From: an uncultured Alphaproteobacteria bacterium
GTDB taxonomy: Bacteria; Pseudomonadota; Alphaproteobacteria; RF32; CAG-239
DNA length: 56,362 nucleotides
Assembly (NCBI GenBank): GCA_944390905.1
Contig: CALXRR010000004.1
Span: forward strand, 1 to 56,362
Reading direction: 5' to 3'
Part shown: positions 41,838 through 50,299 of the stretch, in pieces
How positions within the stretch are numbered: position 1 is the stretch's first letter
Layout: the number at the start of each line of letters is the position of its first letter
Notes under the pieces: model-generated
The model's database searches: none
What the model saw: only the letters and a program-made list of their open reading frames with translations
Told to the model about the DNA's origin: nothing
Position numbers and translations under genes: made by a program

Positions 41838-42950
41838 ATGGGCTTTAATTGTGGTATTGTCGGTTTGCCGAATGTCGGGAAATCAACCTTGTTTAATGCT
41901 TTAACACAGACGATTGCCGCACAGGCGGCAAACTTTCCGTTTTGTACGATTGAACCTAATACCGGAAGAGTGGCCGTGCCGGATAAACGCTTGGCTCAGC
42001 TAACCGAGCTGGTTAAGCCGCGGATGGTAACCCCGACCCAGCTTGAATTTGTGGATATTGCCGGCTTGGTCAAAGGGGCTTCAAAAGGTGAAGGTTTGGG
42101 TAACCAGTTCTTGGCTAATATTCGCGAGGTTGATGCGATTATCCATGTGTTGCGCTGTTTTGAAAATGAAAATATTACTCACGTTGAAGGCTCGGTTGAC
42201 CCTTTGCGTGATGCTGAAATTGTTGACACCGAGCTGATGATTGCCGACCTTGAGTCCTTGGAAAAACGCTTTGAACAGACCAAGAAAAAAGCTCAGACCG
42301 GCGGTGATAAAGAATCTAAAATACGGGCACAGGTGATGGAGCCGATTATTGGGGCTTTGCGCGCAGGAAAACCGGCTCGTACTGCTGCCCCTAGCAAAGA
42401 TGATAAAGAGGCCTGGAAGCAATATGAAATGCTCCAGTTGTTGACTTCTAAGCCGGTGTTGTATGTGTGCAATGTTGATGAGGAATCAGCTGCAACTGGT
42501 AATGCTTTCTCGCAAAAAGTGGCGGAAAAAGCCAAAGCTGAAGGTACTGAGGCAGTGGTGATTTCAGCTGAAATTGAGGCCGAAGTGGCTCAGCTTGAAA
42601 ATGAAGACGAGAAAAAAGAGTTCTTGGAATCTTTGGGGCTGGAAGAAACCGGTTTGGCGAAAATTATTCGTGCCGGTTATAAGCTCCTTGGGTTGCAGAC
42701 ATATTTTACCTGTGGCCCCAAAGAAGTCAGAGCGTGGACTTTTCTCAAAGGTTCAAAAGCTCCGCAATGTGCCGGAATTATTCACTCCGATTTTGAGCGT
42801 GGATTTATTCGTGCTGAAACCATCTCTTTTGACGATTTTATAAAATTCGGCGGAGAGCAAGGTTGCAAAGAGGCCGGAAAGGTTCGCTCCGAAGGCAAGG
42901 AGTATGTGGTGCAAGATGGGGATGTGTTGGAGTTTCTTTTCAACGTATAA
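41838..42950 (+). CDS. ychF: YchF/OLA1-family ATPase
   Basis: YchF is an Obg-like ATPase that associates with ribosomes. The product is 370 aa. The G1 motif GLPNVGKST is at 9-17, followed by FCTIEPN, G3 [16 protein letters not shown] and a C-terminal TGS domain ([16 protein letters not shown]). AAGGAG lies upstream. It starts 122 nt after pth. Confidence 0.97.
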   Translation: MGFNCGIVGLPNVGKSTLFNALTQTIAAQAANFPFCTIEPNTGRVAVPDKRLAQLTELVKPRMVTPTQLEFVDIAGLVKGASKGEGLGNQFLANIREVDAIIHVLRCFENENITHVEGSVDPLRDAEIVDTELMIADLESLEKRFEQTKKKAQTGGDKESKIRAQVMEPIIGALRAGKPARTAAPSKDDKEAWKQYEMLQLLTSKPVLYVCNVDEESAATGNAFSQKVAEKAKAEGTEAVVISAEIEAEVAQLENEDEKKEFLESLGLEETGLAKIIRAGYKLLGLQTYFTCGPKEVRAWTFLKGSKAPQCAGIIHSDFERGFIRAETISFDDFIKFGGEQGCKEAGKVRSEGKEYVVQDGDVLEFLFNV

Positions 42951-42983
42951 ATAAAATCCCGCTCTGTGGATGCCTAATACAGA

Positions 42984-43046
42984 AAAAAAGTTTTAAGGCT
43001 AAGTCATGTATCAGTACATACACTCCTGTCGCCTTAAAACTTTTTT
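42984..43046. terminator. Long palindrome after ychF
   Basis: A perfect 16-bp stem (AAAAAAGTTTTAAGGC with its complement) encloses ~31 nt that itself contains TGTA-TACA arms. It can terminate in either direction. Its outer-stem-plus-inner-TAC-hairpin plan resembles repeat P, but the sequence differs. Confidence 0.7.
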
Positions 43047-43057
43047 CTTATTATCCA

Positions 43058-43190
43058 TCTCACATATCGGAATTTTAGTGTGCCAGAGGGTGAGATTGTA
43101 TAATGACTCGTTCTCCGCATTTTTTTTGACACGTATTTGGGGTATCTCACATATCGGAATTTTAGTGTGCCAGAGGGTGAGATTGTATAT
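43058..43190. repeat. Two ~46-bp TCTCA...TGAGA repeats
   Basis: Two copies identical over 44 nt start at 43058 and 43145; each begins TCTCACATATCGG and ends GGGTGAGATTGTAT. Between them lies a decayed middle copy (GTTCTCCGCATTTTT) resembling the version at 134-226. The family therefore has two subtypes in the window. Confidence 0.75.
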
Positions 43191-43215
43191 ATAAAAATAA
43201 ATTTGTGACAAAAAC

Positions 43216-43279
43216 TTGACAATATTGTTTTTCTGTGCTATAAATTAGGGCATTGTTTAATTATTTAAATCATATAATT
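43216..43279 (+). promoter_or_regulatory. Accessory-gene promoter with SD-less leader
   Basis: TTGACA (43216-43221), 17-nt spacer ending CTGTGC, TATAAA (43239-43244). This is the best -35/-10 pair of the set, but it lacks the TTTGTCTA box. The leader contains TTGTTTAATTATTTAAATCA and ends AATTATGA. Confidence 0.65.
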
Positions 43280-43768
43280 ATGAATAGAGATTGGGTTACT
43301 GACAGATTAGTTGATTGTTTTGAAACAATTACAGGTAAGGGTGATGCCGATATTGATACGTATGTTGCTCCTGAGCATCGCAAGCAGATGGCCGAAGAAG
43401 TTAGTCGGGCTTTCCCGATGTTGAAGCTGAAATTTAATTACCGTTTGTCAACAATCGCAGATTATTTGGCAGAGGTTACCAAAGAAGTATCAAAACGGCA
43501 GCGGATTTTGCGCGTGATTTTGGAAGAAGCTAATAAAATCAGCGGCAAAGTCTATAAAAAAGACGAGCTTCCTTTGGCTGAGATGCTGCCAAATGAGGCA
43601 CAATGTGCTTCGGTACGTGAATTTAATGACAAAAAATTTGCACATTATTTGGCCTATATGAAATTTATGGTCAGAGTGCAGAACCGCGTTAAGTTTTGGC
43701 CTCAAGATGATCGTTTGTGGAGGGTACATAATCTCTCGGAAATTGTAGATGTTTTGTATCAACGTTGA
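43280..43768 (+). CDS. Orphan cytosolic protein
   Basis: The product is 162 aa. I use ATG 43280 (MNRDWVTDRL). It is largely helical and charged, with no signal peptide or membrane segment. The segment FPMLKLKFNYRLSTIADYLAEV looks like the C-terminal half of an acyl-carrier-like helical bundle, but the serine motif of carrier proteins is absent, so I do not assign one. The function is unknown. It has its own promoter and terminator. Confidence 0.72.
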   Translation: MNRDWVTDRLVDCFETITGKGDADIDTYVAPEHRKQMAEEVSRAFPMLKLKFNYRLSTIADYLAEVTKEVSKRQRILRVILEEANKISGKVYKKDELPLAEMLPNEAQCASVREFNDKKFAHYLAYMKFMVRVQNRVKFWPQDDRLWRVHNLSEIVDVLYQR

Positions 43769-43786
43769 AAGAGATTATTTACTTTA

Positions 43787-43820
43787 GAGTTCGGTTGAAC
43801 CAACCGAACTCATTTTTTTT
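43787..43820 (+). terminator. Intrinsic terminator
   Basis: GAGTTCGGTT pairs with AACCGAACTC around 5 nt, followed by A and eight T. Confidence 0.88.
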
Positions 43821-43896
43821 GTGTGTTTGGGGATTGCGTTTTGGGTAAAGAGGGGATAAAGTGGGCATTATTTGATTGTAATAAGTGAGGTATAAA

Positions 43897-44361
43897 ATGC
43901 GTTTGGCGTTGTTTCAGCCGGATATTCCCCAAAATACGGGGACTTTGCTACGCTTGGGGGCTTGTGTGGATTTACCTTTGGATATTATTGAGCCGTGCGG
44001 TTTTATTTTTAATGAAAAAGCAATGCGGCGCGCCGGTATGGATTATTTGGAGCAGGTGTCTTATCGGCGGCATAATTCTTGGGCGGAGTTCTTGGCTTAT
44101 CGCGCCGCAAACCCTGATGAATATGGGCGGATTGTGCTGATGACTACCCATGCAGCCATGCCTTATACCGAGTTTGAATTTAAGCCGAATGATGTTATTT
44201 TGATGGGGCGGGAAAGTGCCGGTGTGCCGGAGGAAGTGCACCAAATTGTCGATGCGCGTTTGTTGATTCCGATGAACCCGAAGGCGCGCTCGATTAATAT
44301 GGCAGTGTCTGCCGCTATGGTGGTGGGGGAGGCTTTGCGCCAAACCAGATGGCGGAAGTGA
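43897..44361 (+). CDS. trmL: TrmL-like tRNA (cytidine/uridine-34-2'-O)-methyltransferase
   Basis: TrmL methylates the wobble-base ribose of tRNA-Leu. ATG 43897 (MRLALFQPDIPQNTG) follows GTGAGG; the GTG at 43885 is less likely. The product is 154 aa. SPOUT-fold motifs are IPQNTGTLLRLGACV, LMGRESAGVPEEVH and IPMNPKARSINMAVSAAM. It stands alone on the plus strand. Confidence 0.93.
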   Translation: MRLALFQPDIPQNTGTLLRLGACVDLPLDIIEPCGFIFNEKAMRRAGMDYLEQVSYRRHNSWAEFLAYRAANPDEYGRIVLMTTHAAMPYTEFEFKPNDVILMGRESAGVPEEVHQIVDARLLIPMNPKARSINMAVSAAMVVGEALRQTRWRK

Positions 44362-44478
44362 TTTGTTAATACATAGTTTCATTTTATTGTAACTGCTTGA
44401 ATTTTTTATTTTAGTATTTATATGTTTTTTGCTTATTGCTTATTGCTTTTTTAGGCTTGTTATGTTAAAATAGTGATA

Positions 44479-44711
44479 GCTGGTAAGGATATACCAGCTA
44501 GGGTTTTACCGCCCTTCCGTACGGGTCGTTTAGCATAACGACTTAAAATTGATATGCTGGCATTTGTATATTTTTATATGCGGGTGCCAGCGTCATAAAG
44601 GCTCCGCCTGAAAGCGCTGGGGCTGTTCGTATGGCAGTCGGTAAACACCCGCTCCTTTGATTGGTTTCAAAGGGGCGTTCTTTTAACCATAAAAGATAAG
44701 GTGTTTAGACT
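44479..44711 (+). promoter_or_regulatory. Structured 5' leader of Cys-rich gene 3
   Basis: Elements in order: hairpin A GCTGGTA/TACCAGC (44479-44498), hairpin B AGGG/CCCT (44500-44515), hairpin C GTCGTT/AACGAC (44525-44542), TTAAAATT linker, hairpin D GCTGGCA/TGCCAGC (44556-44591), then a three-way junction (44643-44706). The junction has outer stem AAACACC/GGTGTTT, arm 1 with an 11-bp stem (44650-44677) and arm 2 CTTTT/AAAAG with AACCAT in the loop (44680-44695). AAGG, the likely Shine-Dalgarno, overlaps the outer stem. The ~115 bp before it (44362-44478) are AT-rich and probably hold the promoter. Confidence 0.72.
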
Positions 44712-45488
44712 ATGATTAATACTAGATTATATTTAATTATTGGGACTTCTTTGTCCTTAATACCAACTTTTGCTTACGCTCAATGTGTTGCTACGCAAGA
44801 TTGTGCTGCTTTGGGATATACCGAGGCAAGCTGTTCGGGCGGCAGCGGTGTAAAATGTCCGTTTGGTAATAAATGGGCTTGTTTTGAAAATGAAGAAAAT
44901 ATTTGTAAAAAAAATGGTTTTACAAAATCATGTACAGGAACCGGATATGTCGGAGGTGAAGGTCAGGCCTGCGGCGGAAAGTATGCTCAGTGTTTGTGTG
45001 CAAACGGATATGAATGGCAAAATGGAAGTTGTCAGTTCTGGAATGGTGAAAACGGAAATTTATATTATTGTAATGGGAAGGTTATTGGAGTGAAAACTTC
45101 CGGTATGGAGTTTTATGTTGCAATGAAAGATATTGGTGTGTTTGAATGGAGTGATGCTGACAGTAGTTGTCGGAATCATAGTTTTTGTAGCGGTATTAAT
45201 GGAAAATTACCAACAAAAAATCAGCTTGAAACAATTTATAATAATAAATCTTCACTCAATAATTTGATGCTTGCAAATACAGGAAATAAGTTGGTTGAAG
45301 GTTTTTATTGGTCGGCTTCGTCTGAAAGAGTATGTTCTTGTGCTGGTGCGAATCCTCAGGGATGTACCCCCGATAATCCTTTTACAACTTGTTCTTATGA
45401 ATATGTCGTGGTAAATATGGCTAATGGTTCAGCAACTACAAAAAATAAGAGTAGTAGCTATAATGTAAGGGCTGTATTTAATCCTTAA
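44712..45488 (+). CDS. Secreted Cys-rich protein with DUF1566-like C-terminus (paralog 3)
   Basis: The product is 258 aa, shorter than its two paralogs. It has a signal peptide (~1-23) and the shared Cys-rich start QCVATQDCAALGYTE, then GVKCPFGNKWACF. The DUF1566 part is more canonical than in the others: KVIGVKTSG, INGKLPTKNQLETIYNN, FYWSASSERV and a final YNVRAVFNP. An extra Cys-rich insertion (CSCAGANPQGC) lies before the last strands. It does not share the conserved 28-nt 3' end or the downstream hairpin of paralogs 1 and 2. Confidence 0.86.
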   Translation: MINTRLYLIIGTSLSLIPTFAYAQCVATQDCAALGYTEASCSGGSGVKCPFGNKWACFENEENICKKNGFTKSCTGTGYVGGEGQACGGKYAQCLCANGYEWQNGSCQFWNGENGNLYYCNGKVIGVKTSGMEFYVAMKDIGVFEWSDADSSCRNHSFCSGINGKLPTKNQLETIYNNKSSLNNLMLANTGNKLVEGFYWSASSERVCSCAGANPQGCTPDNPFTTCSYEYVVVNMANGSATTKNKSSSYNVRAVFNP

Positions 45489-45504
45489 AACTGAATTGGC
45501 AGGA

Positions 45505-46872
45505 TTAGCTCTGATTTAAGGCGCGGCGGGTGCGGGCTATGCCGGTTGTGACTTTTTTGATGTCACCGGATTGTTGCAGGTTCTCATAAATATAAAGGGC
45601 GTCGTGGTAGTATTCTAAGGCCTCCTCAAAGTGAGAGCGGCCGCCGCCGTTTTGACCTAAGTGGTAGTGAATGTCGGCAATGCTTTCTTGGATGCGACCC
45701 CAGGCCAGTGGGTTGCGTTTCTCACTTACGATTTTTTGTTGATTGCGGTAGCTGGTGATGGCTACTTCCGAAATCTCCGTGCTTTTGGTGATGCTGCCCA
45801 GCAAGGCCAGCATTTGTCCGAGCTTGCCCTGAATCTCGGCCCAGAATTTGGGAAATACGGCGTAAGTGTAAATCTTTTCGGCTTCGCGGAGTTGGAAAAC
45901 CGCGTCGCGAAGGGCTTGGAGGTCTTCGGTTTGTTTCCAATAATTAAAGAACAAATCCGCAAGTTTATAGGAGATATAGCCGTAGTCATAGGCGTAGGTG
46001 TATTTGCTTAGGTATTTTTGAGCTTGGCGGTAGTAACTGATGGCACCTTTGAAGTAGCCGGACGGATTGCGGGTGGTGTAAACCGTGGCCGAATCATAAA
46101 GTTGGGCTATGTGGTAATAAATGCAACCCAAGTGTATCGGGTTGGTAATAAGGTCTTGGTGTTTGAGTGCCGTGTTGAGAAGATTGTGAATCGTTTTGAA
46201 GTTGCGGCCGTCGTTTTGGTCATAAGCGTAGCTTAAGTAGATGATGCCTAAAAAGTTCATGATATAAGGCAGGTATTCTACCGAAAGCTGTTTGGCGGAG
46301 TTGTCTTGGGTTAGGGTGTAGATGGTCTTTTTCAAAAGGTAGCGGCGATATACGCGGCTTTCGGTATCAGTCGGGGTGAGGGCGCTGAGAACGGCCCCGA
46401 AAATAAGGCTTAATAATGCCGGTGGAAACAAAGCCGGATTTTCAAGTGCGGCCGCCGGAATATAAAGGCTGTCAAGCAAAGTGACAAATGATTTGTCTTC
46501 AATCTCGTATTGTTTGCCGGTTTGGAAGTTGAGGCGAATCTTGCCTCCTTCGCGGTAGCCCCAGATGATGACGTCGGCGCCGGTCTTGTCAATAATGGCT
46601 TGGCCGCGGTCTATCATGTCAAAAATGGTGCGGCTCTCTAGGGACAAAAAGGCTTTGCCGAAGGGTTCATCAATATAGAAAACCTGAAGGCTGTCAGATT
46701 GCCCCAGCAGGCGGCCGAGAACTTTGCCGCTGTCGCTTTCGACATTGTCGGCGAATTCGACAATGCCAACCCTAAAAGATATGTGTTGATAATCTGTTGG
46801 GTCTATGTCTTCAGCGGAGGCGGGGTGTGCTGACTTGATAAAAAGGTTTTTTAGGCGTTCTAAAAGGCTCAT
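45505..46872 (-). CDS. TPR-type protein
   Basis: The product is 455 aa. The N-terminal ~150 residues form an alpha/beta domain with TGADVIIWGYREGGKIRLNFQT, a pattern seen in other alphaproteobacterial proteins of unknown role. The rest is helical repeats of TPR type (for example GYFKGAISYYRQAQKYL and HFEEALEYYHDALYIYENL). No signal peptide is seen. Its ATG overlaps the stop of the upstream membrane protein gene by four bases (ATGA), so the two are translationally coupled and may act together at the membrane. Confidence 0.78.
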   Translation of the reverse strand: MSLLERLKNLFIKSAHPASAEDIDPTDYQHISFRVGIVEFADNVESDSGKVLGRLLGQSDSLQVFYIDEPFGKAFLSLESRTIFDMIDRGQAIIDKTGADVIIWGYREGGKIRLNFQTGKQYEIEDKSFVTLLDSLYIPAAALENPALFPPALLSLIFGAVLSALTPTDTESRVYRRYLLKKTIYTLTQDNSAKQLSVEYLPYIMNFLGIIYLSYAYDQNDGRNFKTIHNLLNTALKHQDLITNPIHLGCIYYHIAQLYDSATVYTTRNPSGYFKGAISYYRQAQKYLSKYTYAYDYGYISYKLADLFFNYWKQTEDLQALRDAVFQLREAEKIYTYAVFPKFWAEIQGKLGQMLALLGSITKSTEISEVAITSYRNQQKIVSEKRNPLAWGRIQESIADIHYHLGQNGGGRSHFEEALEYYHDALYIYENLQQSGDIKKVTTGIARTRRALNQS

Positions 46873-47894
46873 GACGGCTCCTTCTGATTGGGGGCTTGAG
46901 ACGCTTTGTCAAAAGAGCCGGACGGTTGAAGCTCAAAGTTGCGCCAATGGTTGAGCCGATAGCCAAACCATGCAGTGCTGATTAAAGCCAGCAGCGGAAC
47001 CGAATAGCGGTTGGGGGCAAAGGCTTCAAAGCAGCCGAATATTACTAATAAAAGCATTAGTTTGCTGATGGCGGAGCAGATGTCTTGCGGAGACAGGCCG
47101 TTGAGGTTGGCTTGCATATAATCGCTGTTGTGTGAAAAGTTGCGGTGTTCCGGACGGAGAGAAAACTTTTTGACCGTGCTGATAAAAATTTCATAAATAA
47201 AAAACATAATAAAGCAGGTGATGCAGGCGCCGCTACCTTCCATGCCACAAAGGAATATCAGCCAGCCGAAGATAAAACCTATTGCGCTGCTGCCGGCGGG
47301 GCTTAAACGGAGGTGAGCGGGGTAGGATTCAAACAGCAACCAAGCCAGAGAGATGCCGCAGAAGCTGATGCTTATAAGTGAAATCAACCACGGAGCACAG
47401 CCTAAAAAGTAAAGCAGAGCAATGCCTCCGAATAAGGCTAAGCTTTGGCGGCTTTGCAGTCCGTTAAGGGTGCCAAGCCAGCGGAAGCTGTAGGCAAAAA
47501 GGCTCCAGCCCAAAATGCTTAAAATACTATCAGCCCAGATGGGAAGCGACGGAGATATGAGGTTTTGGTCGGGAGCAATAAAATAGTAGCAGATTTCGGC
47601 TCCGATGATTAAGAATAAAAAGTTGTAACGCGACAACCGCGGAATACGGCAGAGGGTAAAAATCAGCAAAGAGCAGATTATTACCGAGATGATTTCAGCC
47701 CAGTAAAGTTCATGCAAAAAATCAGACGAAGACGGAAACAGAAAGAAAAGAACCAGAAGAGACAGACACATGGGAAGATACAGCGGAAAAAACGTCTCTT
47801 TACGGCCGCGGAGCAGGCTGTATTTCAGAAAAATAAAGCTGCTGATGAAGCCGAGGATAAAGGCTGCCGTGATAATCAAAAGTTGGTTTTCCAT
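46869..47894 (-). CDS. Polytopic membrane protein resembling a degenerate GT4 (MraY/WecA-like) transferase
   Basis: The product is 341 aa with about 10 membrane segments. Its order of segments resembles the polyprenyl-phosphate sugar-1-phosphate transferases. FRWLGTLNGLQSRQSLALFGG sits where those enzymes have NxxDGxDGLA, and LSPAGSSAIGFIFG where they have MGDAGSxFLGF. The acidic catalytic residues of both motifs are missing, so it may be inactive or the resemblance may be only structural. It is coupled to the TPR gene downstream. Confidence 0.7.
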   Translation of the reverse strand: MENQLLIITAAFILGFISSFIFLKYSLLRGRKETFFPLYLPMCLSLLVLFFLFPSSSDFLHELYWAEIISVIICSLLIFTLCRIPRLSRYNFLFLIIGAEICYYFIAPDQNLISPSLPIWADSILSILGWSLFAYSFRWLGTLNGLQSRQSLALFGGIALLYFLGCAPWLISLISISFCGISLAWLLFESYPAHLRLSPAGSSAIGFIFGWLIFLCGMEGSGACITCFIMFFIYEIFISTVKKFSLRPEHRNFSHNSDYMQANLNGLSPQDICSAISKLMLLLVIFGCFEAFAPNRYSVPLLALISTAWFGYRLNHWRNFELQPSGSFDKASQAPNQKEPS

Positions 47895-47969
47895 GGTCTT
47901 TGCATTGGGGTTAAGGGCATTAATTAGGTTTATACTAATGAATTATTGATTATTCTTCAACAGTTGTTA

Positions 47970-48884
47970 TCAGGTTATACTAAGATATATCTCATAAATG
48001 CGTGCCATGAGCTCATTTAGAACAGGGGTTTTGACATTGGCTTGGCGGGCGGATTGTTTGATTAGGCTTGAAATGCGGTGAAAATCGCGGTGGCGTCCGG
48101 TGCGAAAGTCATTGTGCAAGGGAAAGATATAGCCTCCGGGGATGGACATGATGGTATCCATTATATCAGAAAAGTTCATTTTGACATCATCAGCGGCGGC
48201 TAGGGTTATGAATTCATTGATGATTTCATCAAGCTGGGTGCGGAACTGTTTGTTCTTTAAGATTTGATGGATGGGTTTGTCGTAGGCTGAGCAAATGATA
48301 GAACAAGCGGCGTTGAGAGTGAACATCGGCCAGAAAAAGTCTTTTTCTGAGTCGAGAAAAGAGATTTCAAATCCGGCGGAGTTGAACAGGGCAGAGAGCT
48401 TTTGTTGGGTGGAGTTGTTGATGGTGGAGTAGATATTGATTGTGGGTTGGCGCCCCTTGAGGCTGATTTGCTGATCGTGTTTGTTGAGCCAGCCGGTGAA
48501 ATGAGCTTTGCAAACCGGAGTGCCTAAAATGTCTTGAATATAGCCGCTGTCTTTGAGAAGGCTGAAGCAGAGCAAGGGAGCGTTGTTGATTTTGTCGCGG
48601 GAGATGAAGGCCAGTGCACTGTTGAGCTCGCTTGATGTGACGGTGATGATGACGGCCTTGGCGTCGGTGGTCATAATTGAAGCGGTGGAAAAACGATAGT
48701 GCTTTTTGCGAAGAGTGGTAAATTCTTCTTTGATGGTAACACCGTTAGTGGAGAGGTCTTTGGTGTTGGACGGTGATGATAAAATGATGGGATTTTCATC
48801 AATGTCTTGAAAATGTGCGGCAAGGTAGCAGGCGAGGGCATCGTCGCCAATGATATATATGGGATTGGGTTGAGGTGAGGTCAT
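47970..48884 (-). CDS. Ketopantoate reductase (PanE/ApbA)-like protein, probably altered
   Basis: The product is 304 aa with the two-domain PanE outline: an N-terminal Rossmann-like start (IYIIGDDALACYLA) and a C-terminal helical domain ending SARQANVKTPVLNELM. Two of the three glycines of GxGxxG are gone (GDDALA, 13-18). The position of the catalytic Lys of PanE (LWRKLAVN) is Met187 here (FWPMFTLN). It is therefore unlikely to be an ordinary ketopantoate reductase. It is 1 nt from rsmB and surely co-transcribed with it. Confidence 0.72.
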   Translation of the reverse strand: MTSPQPNPIYIIGDDALACYLAAHFQDIDENPIILSSPSNTKDLSTNGVTIKEEFTTLRKKHYRFSTASIMTTDAKAVIITVTSSELNSALAFISRDKINNAPLLCFSLLKDSGYIQDILGTPVCKAHFTGWLNKHDQQISLKGRQPTINIYSTINNSTQQKLSALFNSAGFEISFLDSEKDFFWPMFTLNAACSIICSAYDKPIHQILKNKQFRTQLDEIINEFITLAAADDVKMNFSDIMDTIMSIPGGYIFPLHNDFRTGRHRDFHRISSLIKQSARQANVKTPVLNELMARIYEIYLSIT

Positions 48885-48885
48885 C

Positions 48886-50163
48886 TTATTTTACCTTTTG
48901 CAATTTAGCGATGAAAAATGCATCAACTCCGCCAAAGCTTGGGAGCATAGATGGCAGTGTGCTGACAAAGCCTTCCGGAGTTATTAAAGGAGAGAGGTCA
49001 GCCGAGGTTGAAGGCAAAAGCTCGCCTGCGGTTATGGGCTGAGGGGCAAAAGTGCCGGCAGAGCGCTTCAAAAAGCTACGGATTTGTGCAACTCCTTCAG
49101 CCTTGGCAATGGAGCAGACGCAATAAGCCAGCAAGCCATGGGGCGCCAAAACGCGACTGAGGATATCTAAAATTTGTTTTTGCAGAGCGGCTTGTTTTTG
49201 TACGTCAGCTTTGGTCTTGAAGTGGATGATTTCCGGATGGCGGCGGAAAATGCCGGTGGCAGAACAAGGGGCATCAAGCAAAATAATGTCAAAGGCAGGC
49301 CCTTGATAAGTTTGCAGCCATTGCAGAGCGTCAGCGGCGATGATTTCGGGCTCGGCAAAGTGCAGGCGTTTAAGGTTTTGGCGCAGAGTTTGCAGGCGCT
49401 CGGCAGACGAATCCAGCGAGGTGACAATGGCTCCGGCATTGATGAGTTGGGCAGTTTTGCCTCCGGGGGCGGCGCAGAGATCCAACACGCGCTTGCCTTT
49501 GATGTTGCCAAGCGAGGTTACGGCGATGGAGGCGGCGTAGTCTTGAACCCACCAAGCGCCGTCATTAAATCCGGCCAGAGCAGGAATTTTGCCGGCGTTG
49601 CGCAAAATGACGGTATTAGCCGCAAGGTGCAAGCCGCCTAAGCGCTCGGCCCAAGCCTGGGCATCAGCTTTGACGCTTAAAGCCAGAGGCGGCTCAGAAA
49701 GAGAGGCTTGAGCAATATCATCAATAGCTTTTGCCGGATAGTCTTGCTTGAGAATCGATAAAAAGGAATCCGGAAAAAACTTGGGCGGTTGAGCCAAAAA
49801 GGTTGATTTGTTTGTCGAAAGACGGCGCAAAACGGCATTGGTCATGCCGCCAAGAGCAGAGTTGCCAAGTTTTTTGGCCAGAGAAACCCACTCGTTGAGG
49901 CAGGCGTAGTCTGCCGTATTCATAAACAAAAGCTCGGTTGCGCCAAGGCACAAAAGCTGGTAAATTTTCTGGTGTTTGGCAGGCAAGGGTTTATGCAGCA
50001 AGTGCGACAAAATCTGCCTGATGTCGGTCAAGCGGCGAAACGCGGTGGTGGTAAGCATATGCACAAAAGGAGAATCCGGACAGTCAGCCTCAATGGTCAG
50101 AAAAGTTTGCTCGTTAAGGCTGCGGCTGAAGTAATGTAACGCGTATTCTCGGGCGTTGGGCAT
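48886..50163 (-). CDS. rsmB: RsmB-like 16S rRNA m5C methyltransferase
   Basis: RsmB makes m5C967 in 16S rRNA. The product is 425 aa. An N-terminal NusB-like helical domain (~1-140) is followed by a Rossmann methyltransferase. SAM motif LDLCAAPGGKTAQL, the catalytic-region LLDAPCSATGIFRRHPEI and the second Cys motif YCVCSIAKAEG are intact. Substrate assignment is by family only. Confidence 0.9.
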   Translation of the reverse strand: MPNAREYALHYFSRSLNEQTFLTIEADCPDSPFVHMLTTTAFRRLTDIRQILSHLLHKPLPAKHQKIYQLLCLGATELLFMNTADYACLNEWVSLAKKLGNSALGGMTNAVLRRLSTNKSTFLAQPPKFFPDSFLSILKQDYPAKAIDDIAQASLSEPPLALSVKADAQAWAERLGGLHLAANTVILRNAGKIPALAGFNDGAWWVQDYAASIAVTSLGNIKGKRVLDLCAAPGGKTAQLINAGAIVTSLDSSAERLQTLRQNLKRLHFAEPEIIAADALQWLQTYQGPAFDIILLDAPCSATGIFRRHPEIIHFKTKADVQKQAALQKQILDILSRVLAPHGLLAYCVCSIAKAEGVAQIRSFLKRSAGTFAPQPITAGELLPSTSADLSPLITPEGFVSTLPSMLPSFGGVDAFFIAKLQKVK

Positions 50164-50237
50164 AGGCAGAATCTCCGTTGGTAATCAGAATATGGGGTAT
50201 TTTAATGCTTTTCGCGTTAATTACAAGTTAAAGTCTC

Positions 50238-50265
50238 TTGTAATTTTAATCAACTTATTTATAAT
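50238..50265 (+). promoter_or_regulatory. Promoter of the DUF3576-leuS group
   Basis: TTGTAA (50238-50243), 16 nt, TATAAT (50260-50265). Confidence 0.65.
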
Positions 50266-50299
50266 GAAGCGAAAAGTTTTAGATTTAGAGGATAGATAA

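Noticed and set aside
43058-43190. CRISPR array
   Set aside because: Only two full copies plus a decayed one, with irregular spacing and the same family at another locus; no cas genes.
44362-44711. tRNA or tmRNA in the hairpin-rich region
   Set aside because: No T-loop consensus (GTTCRA), anticodon stem of standard size or CCA end; the hairpins match the other two leaders instead.
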